DNA from: Plutella xylostella
Taxonomy: Eukaryota > Arthropoda > Insecta > Lepidoptera > Plutellidae
Direction: 5' to 3'
Assembly: GCF_932276165.1 (NCBI RefSeq)
Contig: NC_064012.1
Span: forward strand, 6,579,501 to 6,643,500
DNA: 64,000 nt
Shown here: one piece after another, positions 34,407 through 46,400 of the stretch
How the letters are laid out: each line of letters opens with the position of its first letter
Position numbering within the stretch: the stretch's first letter is position 1
Notes under the pieces: model-generated
What the model was told of the DNA's origin: nothing
What the model saw: the letters and a program-made list of their open reading frames with translations, nothing else
The model's database searches: none
Made by a program: the position numbers and the translations under genes

Positions 34407-37400
34407 ATGCCGTCGACTTCAAGGTCGCGGGGTTCGAGCGGAGGGCCGCACGGCTCCCCGCGGACCTCCCTGGCCTCCGGGCCCATGTCCGAGCGACAGC
34501 AACTGGCCCTCGTCATGCAGCTAACATCGCAGAAACCAGTGCCAAGTATGTACACCGTAGTCACGACGACTTGTTGTCAATAATACAGGTAAACATTGAT
34601 TCCCGCCTTTTTTGTTCAAAAGCTGCTACAACTCCCACTGAAGAGAGGAAACGCAACAGACAGCAGAGGAATGAACGAGGTGAAACCCCCCTGCACGTCG
34701 CCGCCATCAAGGGAGACCACGATCAGGTGAAGAAGCTTCTGGATCAAGGTCAAGATCCCGATCTCCCTGATTTTGCTGGTATGTTTTCCATGATTTTATA
34801 CTGACTAAGTAACTTGTTTAAGATATAGCCATCCTTGTTAGTTATAGCCAATAAATTAAAAAAACCTATTTTATCCATACAAAAAATAAAAATATAACAA
34901 ATCCAAAAGTGTATTTGTTTACGAAGGTTCAAACATAGTTATACACCCCAACAAATCCAACAAATGGGTTGATAATTATGATATTCTTAGTATAAAATAA
35001 ACACATTGCCCTGGGATTCATCCCCAAGATTCAGATCAAACCTTTACCACTGTATGAACACTGAGCCATACCAGCCACAATTGATGTGTACAGTTTTTAT
35101 GCACAAACAAGAGAAATCATCATCATCATTGGCAACTGCACCTTGACACATGATTGTTACAGTGGCTGTGGTAGTGTGTAAATCATACAAACGAACCATT
35201 ATTTTTTCACAACTAATAATAACACCTCTAGGTTGGACTGCTCTACACGAAGCCTGCAGCTACGGGTGGCACCAGGTTGTGGAGGTACTCGTTGAAGGAG
35301 GTGCTAATGTCAACGCAAAGGGCCTCGATGATGACACACCTTTGCATGACGCATCAACATCAGGGAACTTAAAGATGGTCCAATATTTGATAGACCACGG
35401 TGCAGACCCTTTTGTAAAGAACACAAAAGGCAAAATGCCTGCTGACTATGCTGCTCCACATATCCAGACCTACTTGCAGTCATTAAAAGGTTGGTATTAC
35501 ATGTATAACTCTGATCTTGTTACTTCTTGAAGCTATAAAGTAAGTCATACACTAAAGGTAAACATCTACCTTTCGGCATTGTATGCAACGGACACACAGC
35601 AGTCAGTATACTGTGTATAGAAAATCAGACAAATTCACTTCATTCGCTTTGCAGATGCCATTTCTTGATAGATTTATGAAAATATTTATATTTGTGTACC
35701 TAATGATCACAGCTTGACCATTGTACCTTTATTATTTACACAGCTTCATACTAAAAAAACTAACATGTATAAAAAAAAGTTGGTCCACATTACTCTTTGT
35801 AAAAATATATCAATTTGCCCCATTCAATATTATAATCATAATGTGAAAATTGTAAATATGTAGTGAGTGAAGTAACTCAATTTCCGACAGTTGAAATTGA
35901 AAAGTAATAAAAGTCCGCCTGATGGAAACAAACTTAAAAAAATTTACTAAAATCAAAATTGGTTGTGCAAAAACTCTTGGAAGCTCTTGACCTAAAGATT
36001 CCTTCAAAACGAGCAGTAATGTGCTGCACTGGCAGTTTGTTCCTCTGTATTATTATGTCCAAGAGTTTATGATAGGATACAGCTGGAACAGGCGAAATAA
36101 TTGATTTTTTGCTGTGGGCAATGCAGTGGTCGTTATTATAATAAATACATATTTGCTCTTAGAATATCCTTGTTTAAAATAAATTTGCTGTAGATGACTG
36201 TAAACCTGTGCTGTAGACAAAGAAAGGTTTGAGATAACATCAGAATAATAAATAGGAACGCACCCAACTCTTTACAGAATCTGTGAACGCATCCGCATCG
36301 TCCATACACGCCATCGAATGTCATTGTTTTTTTTTTAAATTACAACGTTCCGTTTCACCTACCGTAATATTATTCTAAGCATAATATCAACTATAGGTTG
36401 CTGATTGCTGTGCTATACTGCTACAAGGCGGGCGAAATAACTAGACACCTGGGTTAAATGACATTTGTCTTTAGTACTGAGTGCAAAAAAAGTAATATCG
36501 ATATTAAAAAAAAATCCTCTTTGCTATCAGTATTTTTATAACTAAGCTCGGCTACAAAAATAATGGACCTCGCCATACTGCGCAGTTTTAATGAACTAAT
36601 TTTGGTTCTACCTTTTTTGGCATAAGATTTTTTTGCCTAATCTCGTATTGCATAGTAACGTTTGGTCAAAGTCTCGTTACGCCGAAAATCGTATGGCATA
36701 AATCTCGTTTAGTAAAAAGTTATTTCGCATAACATTGTTTAGCCTAATAATGGTATGGCCAAATCTTGAATAGCCCAATAATGCTATGGCATAGGTTTAT
36801 TAGGTTTATATACAAAGTAATAATATTCGTTTGGCTTTAACTTTGACGGAGCGTCTCCCTACATAGCGCAACACTGGTGCCTTGTATTGTTTCCGCTGTT
36901 TGGAAAACGCTCCGCTCCGCTTCGCTGCGCTCCGCTTTGGTTTTGATGAACATGTGCACCTAACACGCTCCTCCTCGCTTTGCTCGTCGTCGCACCTATT
37001 TTTAGGTTTCGATCTCATGTGGTTTGTAATAATTATATTGGTCGTTAACTTTCGATTTTTTGATCATACAATATCGTGATTTTCGGGATGTAGGAGAAAA
37101 ATACCACAATTTGTACATTTACTACGTACTTAATATATTATTTATTAAGATAACATTACGAGAAACAAGATTATACATAGGTATAGACGAACAAAAATTT
37201 GAGCAAACGAAACTTAGGTGTTTAAAGATTGTGCATAAAGAGTTTTAGACGAAACGAGCCTTATGCCACATAAGTCTTGGCAAAGTGATGGTTCGGCCAA
37301 AAAAGTTTAGACCATACGAGTTATGCGAAATGAGTTTTGGTCAATAAAGATTATGCGAGATGAGCGGAACCCACTAATTTTATAAAGAAAATTGTTGCGA

Positions 37401-40400
37401 GAACGTAAACATAATATACATGTAGCGCCCCGATATTTGAAATTATTCTGGTTATCTAAAAACATACTTACTTACAGTGAAACTATAAAGTCCTGAAATT
37501 AATGTTTGAGGAACTAAAATTTTCAGGAGCCTGGCACCATTAGAAAAGAAACATAAAAGTCATAACAATTGTTTATGTCAATAGGCGGTTAGCTGTTTTT
37601 TTGAATTTTCTTATTAATTATAAGGATAATCTAGATAAAAGCAACAATTTACGCTTGGTTGCAATTAGGAAGATGAAGAAAAATATTCGTAGTCAAGCTA
37701 GTGAAGTTATTTATCGAGTTTTTATACAATGTTTAGCGGAACATCAAGCTGGACACATTTTGTCGAATTTGGAGGATGTTAACGCTCGTTCAGCGTGTAT
37801 GACGGGTATGTAGCATTGTACAAATTGTAATAACTCATTTTTTATTAGTACCAACGCTTCATTTATCGATAAACCTAGGTTTAGAGCCCAAGTCGAACAT
37901 TGTTTACATACCACTGATTGTAGCTTTCATCTGGTTTCAGTTGAGTCAAACCTTAACATTTTGATACTTGAAGATATATTTTTTGTTTACTTACTAAATT
38001 CACATTGTGTGAATTTGGGGGGCTTTGTGTAACTCAAAAAGATTTTTTTATTTTATTTTATAGTTATATCGGACCAGCGTGCCAAAGAGGGCAAAATATG
38101 GAATATTTCTAACTCCTGGAAGAAACAGAACTGGCCGTCCAAAAAGAGAAATTGATGTCTTTACTATGTGTGCCCTTCGTCAACAGATCCAGTTTTTTTA
38201 TACAGTTGTAATAACGTTATCTAAATAAATATTTATTGGTTTCACTATTATAGCCTTCATATTAACACCTTCTAGCTTGTATAAGAGCTTTTTTGTGGAT
38301 GGTAGTTAAGTTGTTTTTAAAATACATAAATAGGTAGGAAGCTAACAGGCAAAATTTCAAGTATCAAAGTCAGTTATGTTTCGCTATATAGGGTTGCTAC
38401 ATGAAAGATAGCAGTGCCCTCATTTAATTTCAGGACTTTATAGTTTCACTGTACCTGACTTTTGTTATATTGTAATAAATATGTATAAATATTTGTTTAT
38501 ACAGAGGGTGTTGCAAAAAGGGTATTATACTAAGCCGAAACCAGCATGTGCAGCATGTTATGTCTAAGCCCGAATCCGAAATTCAAAATTCGCGAAAAAA
38601 AAACATTCTCCATAATAAAAAGGCACTTGACCAACTAAGTTTCTATGGAAAATGAATAAAAAAAAATACGAATTTCAAAGTTGTGATTTCAGTTTTGGGC
38701 CCAGACACAACATGCTTTTTGCAACACCCTGTATAAGTATTCAAGTTGATACCTACTTGTTAAAGTAGTACTTAACAAAAATTATGCGATAAAAAATATT
38801 TATTGTTAGGTAATCGTCTGATAATTCTTATGCTAACGCTACAAAAGGACGAGAGCGGGGCCTCGCGCGGGGAAAGGGGAGAGGGGTAGATTTTTGGGCC
38901 AGGTGTCTAGAAACTTTGCACTTTATATTTCTTTTCAAGTTTGATGCCTACTTGTAAAGCAATTAATAATGATTTAATGACATATTTTGGCGAAATAAAA
39001 TGTGAATTTGCATGAGGAATATTTCTGCCGTATCATCATTATATTACTGCAAAACAATGAATCGAAGAAATAGTTATACAAAAATACCCTCAATTTATAA
39101 ATCTTTCCGAACCATTCGTGAATTGATTCATTCCTGTAACTTTCGAATTATTTATTTTATTATAATTTACTTACAATGAACCCATCATCAAGTGTGTCCT
39201 GCCCGCACTGCCCGGGTTCAACCCGTACCTTTATGTATCCACTTGGGCTTAAAATTCATATCGGCAGGATGCACAAAGATGTCCTTAAACAACCTGGTAC
39301 TTCATCTACAGGTAATCATAATAAGCTTAACGATTGATGACAATTGAGGAGTAGGTACTTATTAAATCACACTCCAAAAGGTGCGGTGCTAGATACTTTG
39401 CTGCGGGTAAACTAAGAGCAATCATACTTATGTAAATACTTGTGACTACTGATGATGGACGCTGTTTCTGTTTAGCGATAACGCAACGTTCCAACCCACA
39501 AAATTATCGAAAAAGAGATACGTACACACGAATATCATGCCAAACTTTCAACAAAGATCAGTATTTTAATTTTACCGCTTTTAGTTAATTTACAATTTAA
39601 AAATGTCAAGCTACAAAATTAAATGATATAAGTCCGAGTAGTCAATACGAATCCTTCAACCAACCCAAACACGAAAAAACACGCACTCACGCCTCGTACT
39701 AATGTACTCCCTTGCGGGGTAGGCAGAGGTGCATTGCTGCACCCACTTTTCGCCAGAGTGTTATGTCAGGGTGTCCACTTTCTGGAAAGTAAGGGATAGT
39801 CAGGGAAAAGTCAGGGAAGCTCAAGGTGGTCATGGAAAGTCAGGGAAATTGATGGGCCACCTGGAAAGTCAGGGAAAAATGACTAGTAAAGCATATATTT
39901 TTGCAAATTGTAGTTCTTTCTTGTACTAGTTATTAATTTTCTTCTTATTTTTTAAACGTAAAATATGTACGTTATAAAATAAAATCTCCAGAAAGCCAGA
40001 TTCCAGATTCAGTTCATAGTTTGTTCAATAATAAAATGATGATCCCTTAATTAAATTTCTTTCAAAAGAGTTTGACTCAGCTTGCCATTCTGAACAACTT
40101 TTGTTTTAAGAGTTGTGATGAAATATAAGTCCCCACACAACGTGTTGGTGCAGACGCGCTGTATCGGCGATCATTCAACTCATCAATTCTCATAATTTGC
40201 TACGGCAGCGGGAGCGCATGCAGAAGCGTTTCCTCCACGCGGCACCTAATGATTTTTTTTTTTAATGTCGCGCCCATACGAAAATATTTGTTTATACAAG
40301 TTTTATACACAAATTAAAAAGTTTATTTTATCTACCTGCTTCCAAACTCTCATTTAACAAAAAAAATATGAGGAGGCGTATTTCTTCAAAGCACTCTGTA

Positions 40401-43400
40401 CTAATCCTACCATCATAAGTCATAAGTGTGCTTAAATGACGGTCGAATGGCGTAGTGGTTAGTGGCCCTGACTGCTATGTCGAAGGTCCCGGGTTCGATT
40501 CCCGGCTGGGGCAGATATTTGTACTCGGGTCTTGAGTGTTGATATTTATATTTAATATTTATTTATCTATGTATTTGTGTAGATATATATATATATATAT
40601 ATATATATCAGCTGTCCGATACCCATAACACAGGCTCTGCCTAGCTTGGGGTCGGATAGCCGTATGTGAGATGTCCCCACATATTTATTTATTAAATAAA
40701 ATTAACTAGGTCTAACCAACGTCTTTTGCAATAATAACCAGTGGATCCCGCTTGGGTTTCCAAACTTTAAATGACTTTTTTCAAAAGTAAAATGAAATTT
40801 TGAAAGTAAAAAAAAAACATATAGTTACCTATTTCTCAATTTTGTAAATACAAAAAAGAAATACATATTATGGCAAAATAAAAGTATTCAAACTTTGTTG
40901 TAGAAAAAATTTAGTAGGTACTTATTTATCATTGCTTTCTATACATAATGTTGCAATAGTAGTGACTCAGGGGATCACTCGAAACAACTTTTGTTCTACG
41001 TGTTTTTAAAATTCGCGTTTTTTTTCTCATATATCTTCACCTGTTTAACAAAGTTTGTGTGGAAAATCTTTTTTTTTGGAATTTCATGTTGTTCAAAATC
41101 ATCTGCCTGAGTCACTTTCTCTCTCTGCTTAATATACACTTTTTACAGCCAAATATTTTATGCAGTCGAAGTTTTTTTAATAAGTGTCGCAAATGAACGG
41201 AAAACTTTCAAATCAAGCTTTTGGTTATTTTTATCTCTGGTCAGGGAAAAATTCTGAAATGGTCAGGGAAAGTCAGGGAAAAGTCAGGGAATTTTTTGGA
41301 GGATTCTGAGTGGACACCCTGTATGTTGGTCCCAATGTAATAGGGGGCGGGCCTATTGCCATTTTACGGGCACATCCAAGACCTGAGAACAAATATCTGT
41401 GTTTAAACAAATATCTGCCCCAGCCGGGAATCGAACCCGGGACCATCGGCTCAGTAGTAAGGGTCACTAACCACTACGCCATTCGGTCACCCAAACACGA
41501 GATAGTAGGTATATACCGTTGAGGAGTTCCCCTGGACTGCCTTCCGTTTCCATCATCAGATCTGCTCCGGGTCACAATCATATCTTTTTGTATTAAAAAG
41601 TATTTAGGTTAGCACCTATTCTGCATTCTAGTGAAAATTAGGATTTTCACTAGAATGCAGAATAGGTGCGAAAATTGAAATTTAGGTTTACCCTGTTTTT
41701 ACAATTTTATAACACACTTGGGGTTAATATAAAAAAAAAATTAGAACCAACCCTGAGGCAACTCTATATATACAAAGTCCTGGCCCTGAGGTGAGCCCAA
41801 TGCCATCAATAAAAGAATGGGCTATGTCCGAAAAAATTCAATAACGCTCATAATGGGAGATTTTCTTTTGACGTTTAAAAGCTCCAAAATCGAAACATAG
41901 ATGGCATCCGGCCTGTCGTTTTTTATGAGCTACATTCTTCTGAGGGGACGGAAGATGTCATAAAAGCCGTCTTAAACTAGTTAACACTTAATTTTATGCA
42001 TAATAAACAGCTAGTTATTGCATATGGTTGAATGGGAGATTTTCTTTTGACGTTTAAAAGTTCCAAAATCGACTAATAGATGGCATCCGGCCTGTCGTTT
42101 TTTATGAGCTGCATACTTCTGAGGGGACGGAAGATGTCATTAATGGTACAAAGCTGTCTTAAACTAGTTAACACTTAATATTATTCATAATATAATAGCT
42201 AGTTATTGCATATGGTTGAATTCACATCCATTGGGTTTTTGTATTGGCTGAAAGGACTGGAATCCATGCCGGCTAAAAAAACATGCAGTGCTGTTGACTG
42301 TTGTTTTACTAGCGCCATCTATAATCGGTTATAGTCTATGGTTGAAAATCTCCCATTTTTCTGATGATAAAAAAGTCTCTGATTTTTCTATGCGTAAGTA
42401 ATGGAAGATTTTCTTTTGACGTTTAATAGTTCCAAAATCGACCAATAGATGGCATCTGGCTTGTGGTTTTTTATGAGCTGCATTCTTCTGAGGGGACGGA
42501 AGATGTCATAAATGGTAAAAAGCTGTCTTAAACTAGTTAACACTTAATATTATGCATAATATAATATTAACAGCTAGTTATTGCATATGGTTGAATTAAC
42601 ATCCATAACATTGGGTTTTTAAATTGGCTAAAAAGAACTGGAATCCATGCCGGCAAAAAAAAGGCAGTGCTGTTGAGTATGAAGTTTTACTAGCGCCATC
42701 TATAATCGGTTTTTGTCTATGGTTGAAAATCTCCCAATTTATAAAAATAAAAACCTTTCAAGTTTTACAAAACGGGGATATGACGGCACTTCAGGACTTT
42801 ATCCATCATTGTTGAATTTTTTCGGACATACCCCATCAAAATTCGTCCATAACTAGCAAAAATATTGGTAGACATACGTAAAATAAAAAAGAACCTCCTC
42901 CTTTTTCGAACTCGGTTAAAAACACCATAGTTCTATGTAAGTAGCACCATAGTCTAAATTGTTCCAACCTGCAAAGCTGTCATGTTAATCTGTAAATACC
43001 AAGTACAGTTCCCCAAAATTGATAATGCACATAGAAATCTTCGTCATTGTTCGGCAACGGTCGTATTCCCGAGCGTTAGAAAACTATTATGTATTTAGAG
43101 TGGTTAAGTCAATTTTCTTCATGAAATTTTAGTAGAATTATGTAATTGGTGCTAAAAGACATAATTGATTTATCAGTAACGAAATTTGATTCGATAATTC
43201 ATAATATTCCATAATATTAAAATTTACTTCGAAAATGTTACAGTAGGTACTTTTCAAGTATCTTACTGAAGCTGATGTAAAGATGGATGAAAGAAGGTTT
43301 GAATAACACAAGGTTTATATTATAAGGAGAAATGGATTTCAAACACAGGTTTATATAAAAAAAATTAAATCTCAGTTCAAAAGTATTTACAGCACTGATT

Positions 43401-46400
43401 ATTTCACATTAATAAAATTGTTTACATTAAAATCTCAGTTCAAAAGTATTTACAGCGCTGATCATTCACAATAATATTATAATTACAAACTTGGTCTTTT
43501 GGGTGTGGCTTTATTGCCAAAGTGAAGTCTATCAATGTGACGCATATTTTATTCTGAATCAAATCATTTATTAAATAAAATACAAAATTTATCAAACGTT
43601 AAACATAAAATCCACCCTAGCTTCGTCAAAAATAAAATACAAAAAAAAATAATAATAAAACAAACAAACAAACAAAACACAACTTACTTAGCTAAATAAA
43701 CCACCCCAGGACGCACCCGACCCAAAAGTCCCCATAACGCTAGCTGCGTTGCCGCGCTGCACGGCAAGGGAGATCCTCTGTGCCAGGTACGCCCCAGAGC
43801 GGTAGTCAAAACCGCGGCTCCTCAAGCGTCGCCCAATCTCCCTGACGAACTGCCTCCCCTGTTCCCCCCAAAGGATTTTTTTTATTCTTAAATGTGCCTC
43901 ATAATATGGCATCGTCAAAAATAATTAAAGTTGAAATTAAATTCACATTTGAAAAAATAACAAGAACGATGTGTAATTGCAGCTCTTTATAATTTCACAA
44001 AAGTAATATTGATCTTGACCTTGAGACCCTTGACTGATCGGTGACAGCCACCGACCGCCCAAATTGTTTTCGATTATGTGTCACATGATATTGACTACTA
44101 TTTCTTTCGAACAAGGATCAAAATGCAAGTGCTTTGTTTAAGGCTGATTCTTGTGTTTCCGGGAATACGACAGTTTGCGAAGATTTGCATGCGCATTATT
44201 AATATGGGAGAACTGTAAATACTTATTTATTTATTTTATTTTATTTATTTATACAAAACATTGTGTAACATAGTTAGGTTTTTAAATTAACTTAGTGCAA
44301 TTTTATAGTGTACAAAAATATTATCCGTACAATATATTCCAAAATAATAATTTTCATCTAAAAATCTCCGTGTAACGGAACAAATCGATGTTGTCACGTT
44401 GAGTGAAGTTCGTGCGAACGCCTGCGCCTGCTGCGTCTGTCCGGAGCACAGGGGTATAATCGTGACAGTTCTGACATTGCGAAAAAGAGACGCTTAGCTA
44501 CATTAAGCGTAAGAAAGAAACGTTAAGCTGTAAATGTTTTTTGTCCTTTTTGCTGTGGCGCCTGTTTACGTCAGTTCTCTGTGCCAAACAATGAAACAAA
44601 TGAAAAATCTGTGCCAAACAAAGGCTGACAGTTACAACAAAATTTTCTAAATGCTATTTATTTTTGATTTGCTAGTGATTTGTGGGTGTTTATTAAGTTT
44701 ATTAGACTATTATCATCACTTAGCGAGTGTGTGACATGGGTGGGTGGATTTTGTTCGGTTGTACAGAGCATATTGAACGAAAACACGATGGAATGATGGA
44801 TGAGATATATTTTCACATGTAAGTAGATACTATCAAGTTTAACAAGCTTACATTCATCATAGTACTATCTATTGGCTCGATTTTAATATAAAACGATACT
44901 AATTTTAATACTGTTAGGTCTTTTAGTATCAGTTTTAAGTAAAAATTACGAGGTACCATATCATAACAAATCACATGGTGTTGCAAGTTATTGAAAATTT
45001 ATTTTACCCACAAATATTATAGTATGCAAAGAAAATACTAGAAATTGTAACGGACTCGGGTTGGGTTTACAAATGGGGCGCACGAATTCGGTTTTTGTGA
45101 AGATTGTATTTTGTAGAAGTCATTCTCCTCTTTCAAAAGAGGTGCCTCTCATTGTGAGGAAACGTTCGTTTCTTTTTTTTCTTCCATGTGTGATTTCTTC
45201 TGTATAGTATAAAGTTTATTGTATTGATACGAAATACGTGTTTCCTTTAAAAAAAACCCCATCACATATTTGGCCCACGATTATAATGCTCATGCTCATC
45301 CATTTATCTCTTTCATAGGTTTCCGAAAGAAAAAAAAATATCAAGAAAATGGATAGACATTACCGGTCGCACAAATTGGGAACCAAGGAAACATACAAAA
45401 ATTGTGTTCGGCACATTTTGAAGAGGATTGTTTCGATTGGACGAAGACAATGAATTATACAATCCACTCATTTTGTGTATATTAAATAATTATATTGAAA
45501 TCAAATAAGTATGAGTAAAGTTTTTTTTCTTATATCGTCGGTTGACAGGAAAAACTCACTAAGGCTGATTTTTCAATATTCAGATAAATGTTATCTGGGT
45601 AATACAAACATTGAGAAACATTGAGACGCAACAGCATCAAAATTATTTCCCAGCAAAACTTTTGTCTGGCTATTGAAAAATTAGCCTTTTGTGTCTTTTT
45701 CCTATCAACCGACGATATACTCAAGTTTTGTTTTTGTTATTATGATAAGTTAAATTTCCCCATATTTAGGTTTTATTTTTTTGTCGGCAACATCTATGGT
45801 TTGAGTGAGAAAGAGAATAGTGCACACGGCGATTGCGAATCTATTTGTAGTTGATCTGAGGTCCGGAGCAGTGTCCGGCTCCGCTTTCGTTACTAACTTC
45901 GGGGCAGTGAAAATTGGATTTTTGACGGTATCGTTTCAACAAATTCGCAAGAAAAAAGTGGTAAAATCACAACTAAAGGTGTCTTCTGGCGTGAAATGCA
46001 AAGGAGGACGCCCTTGCATAACAAAGGCGAGTGTTTTTATCATGGTGAAGCCTGGCGTTAAAGTTCAATGCTCGCCCAAAATGCAAGGGCAGTAATGTCT
46101 GTTTATAACCAAATCGGATATCATTGACCCATCTGACGTGACAATATCATTTGGAAGTGAAATAATGGGCTGACCGAGTGGTAAATAGACATCAGCATTC
46201 AATATAGTGCTCATAAAGTATGCAGTGCAACGTACTGAATCGTCACAAGAGTGTTGGTTGTTTTTTTTAGCTAGATGTAGGCGTGGGCCTTTTTGTTATT
46301 TGTAGATCATACGCAGGATTTATTGCTTTTTGTAAGGATGTTACTCTCCTATTTCTATGTTTAACCCGTTTTCTACCGCAAAACGTCACATATAATTCAT

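Larger units (their letters stand above)
39684..41490 (-). repeat. tRNA-derived SINE (minus) interrupted by a transposon
   Basis: The tRNA-like head is at 41405-41490 on minus: A box GGCGTAGTGGTTAGTG, B box CCCGGGTTCGATTCCCGG. The body runs leftward to TATGT at 41322 and resumes at 39766 with CACTCTGGCGAAAA (minus sense) to about 39684. The halves are separated by the 1555-bp element at 39767-41321. The uninterrupted tail is present at 28985-29105. Confidence 0.8.

Noticed and set aside
34396..34545. ATG at 34396 as the ANKRD start
   Set aside because: Its frame does not continue into the ankyrin exons; the ATG at 34407 does.
36440..38910. CTAGACACCTGG at 36440 and its inverse at 38899 as TIRs of a 2.5-kb element
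   Set aside because: Only 12 bp match, the flanks do not show a duplication, and a match this long is not rare over such a distance.
45805..46095. 96-aa plus-strand ORF as a gene
   Set aside because: No recognisable domain, no splice or poly(A) context; it lies between repeat remnants and is probably chance.
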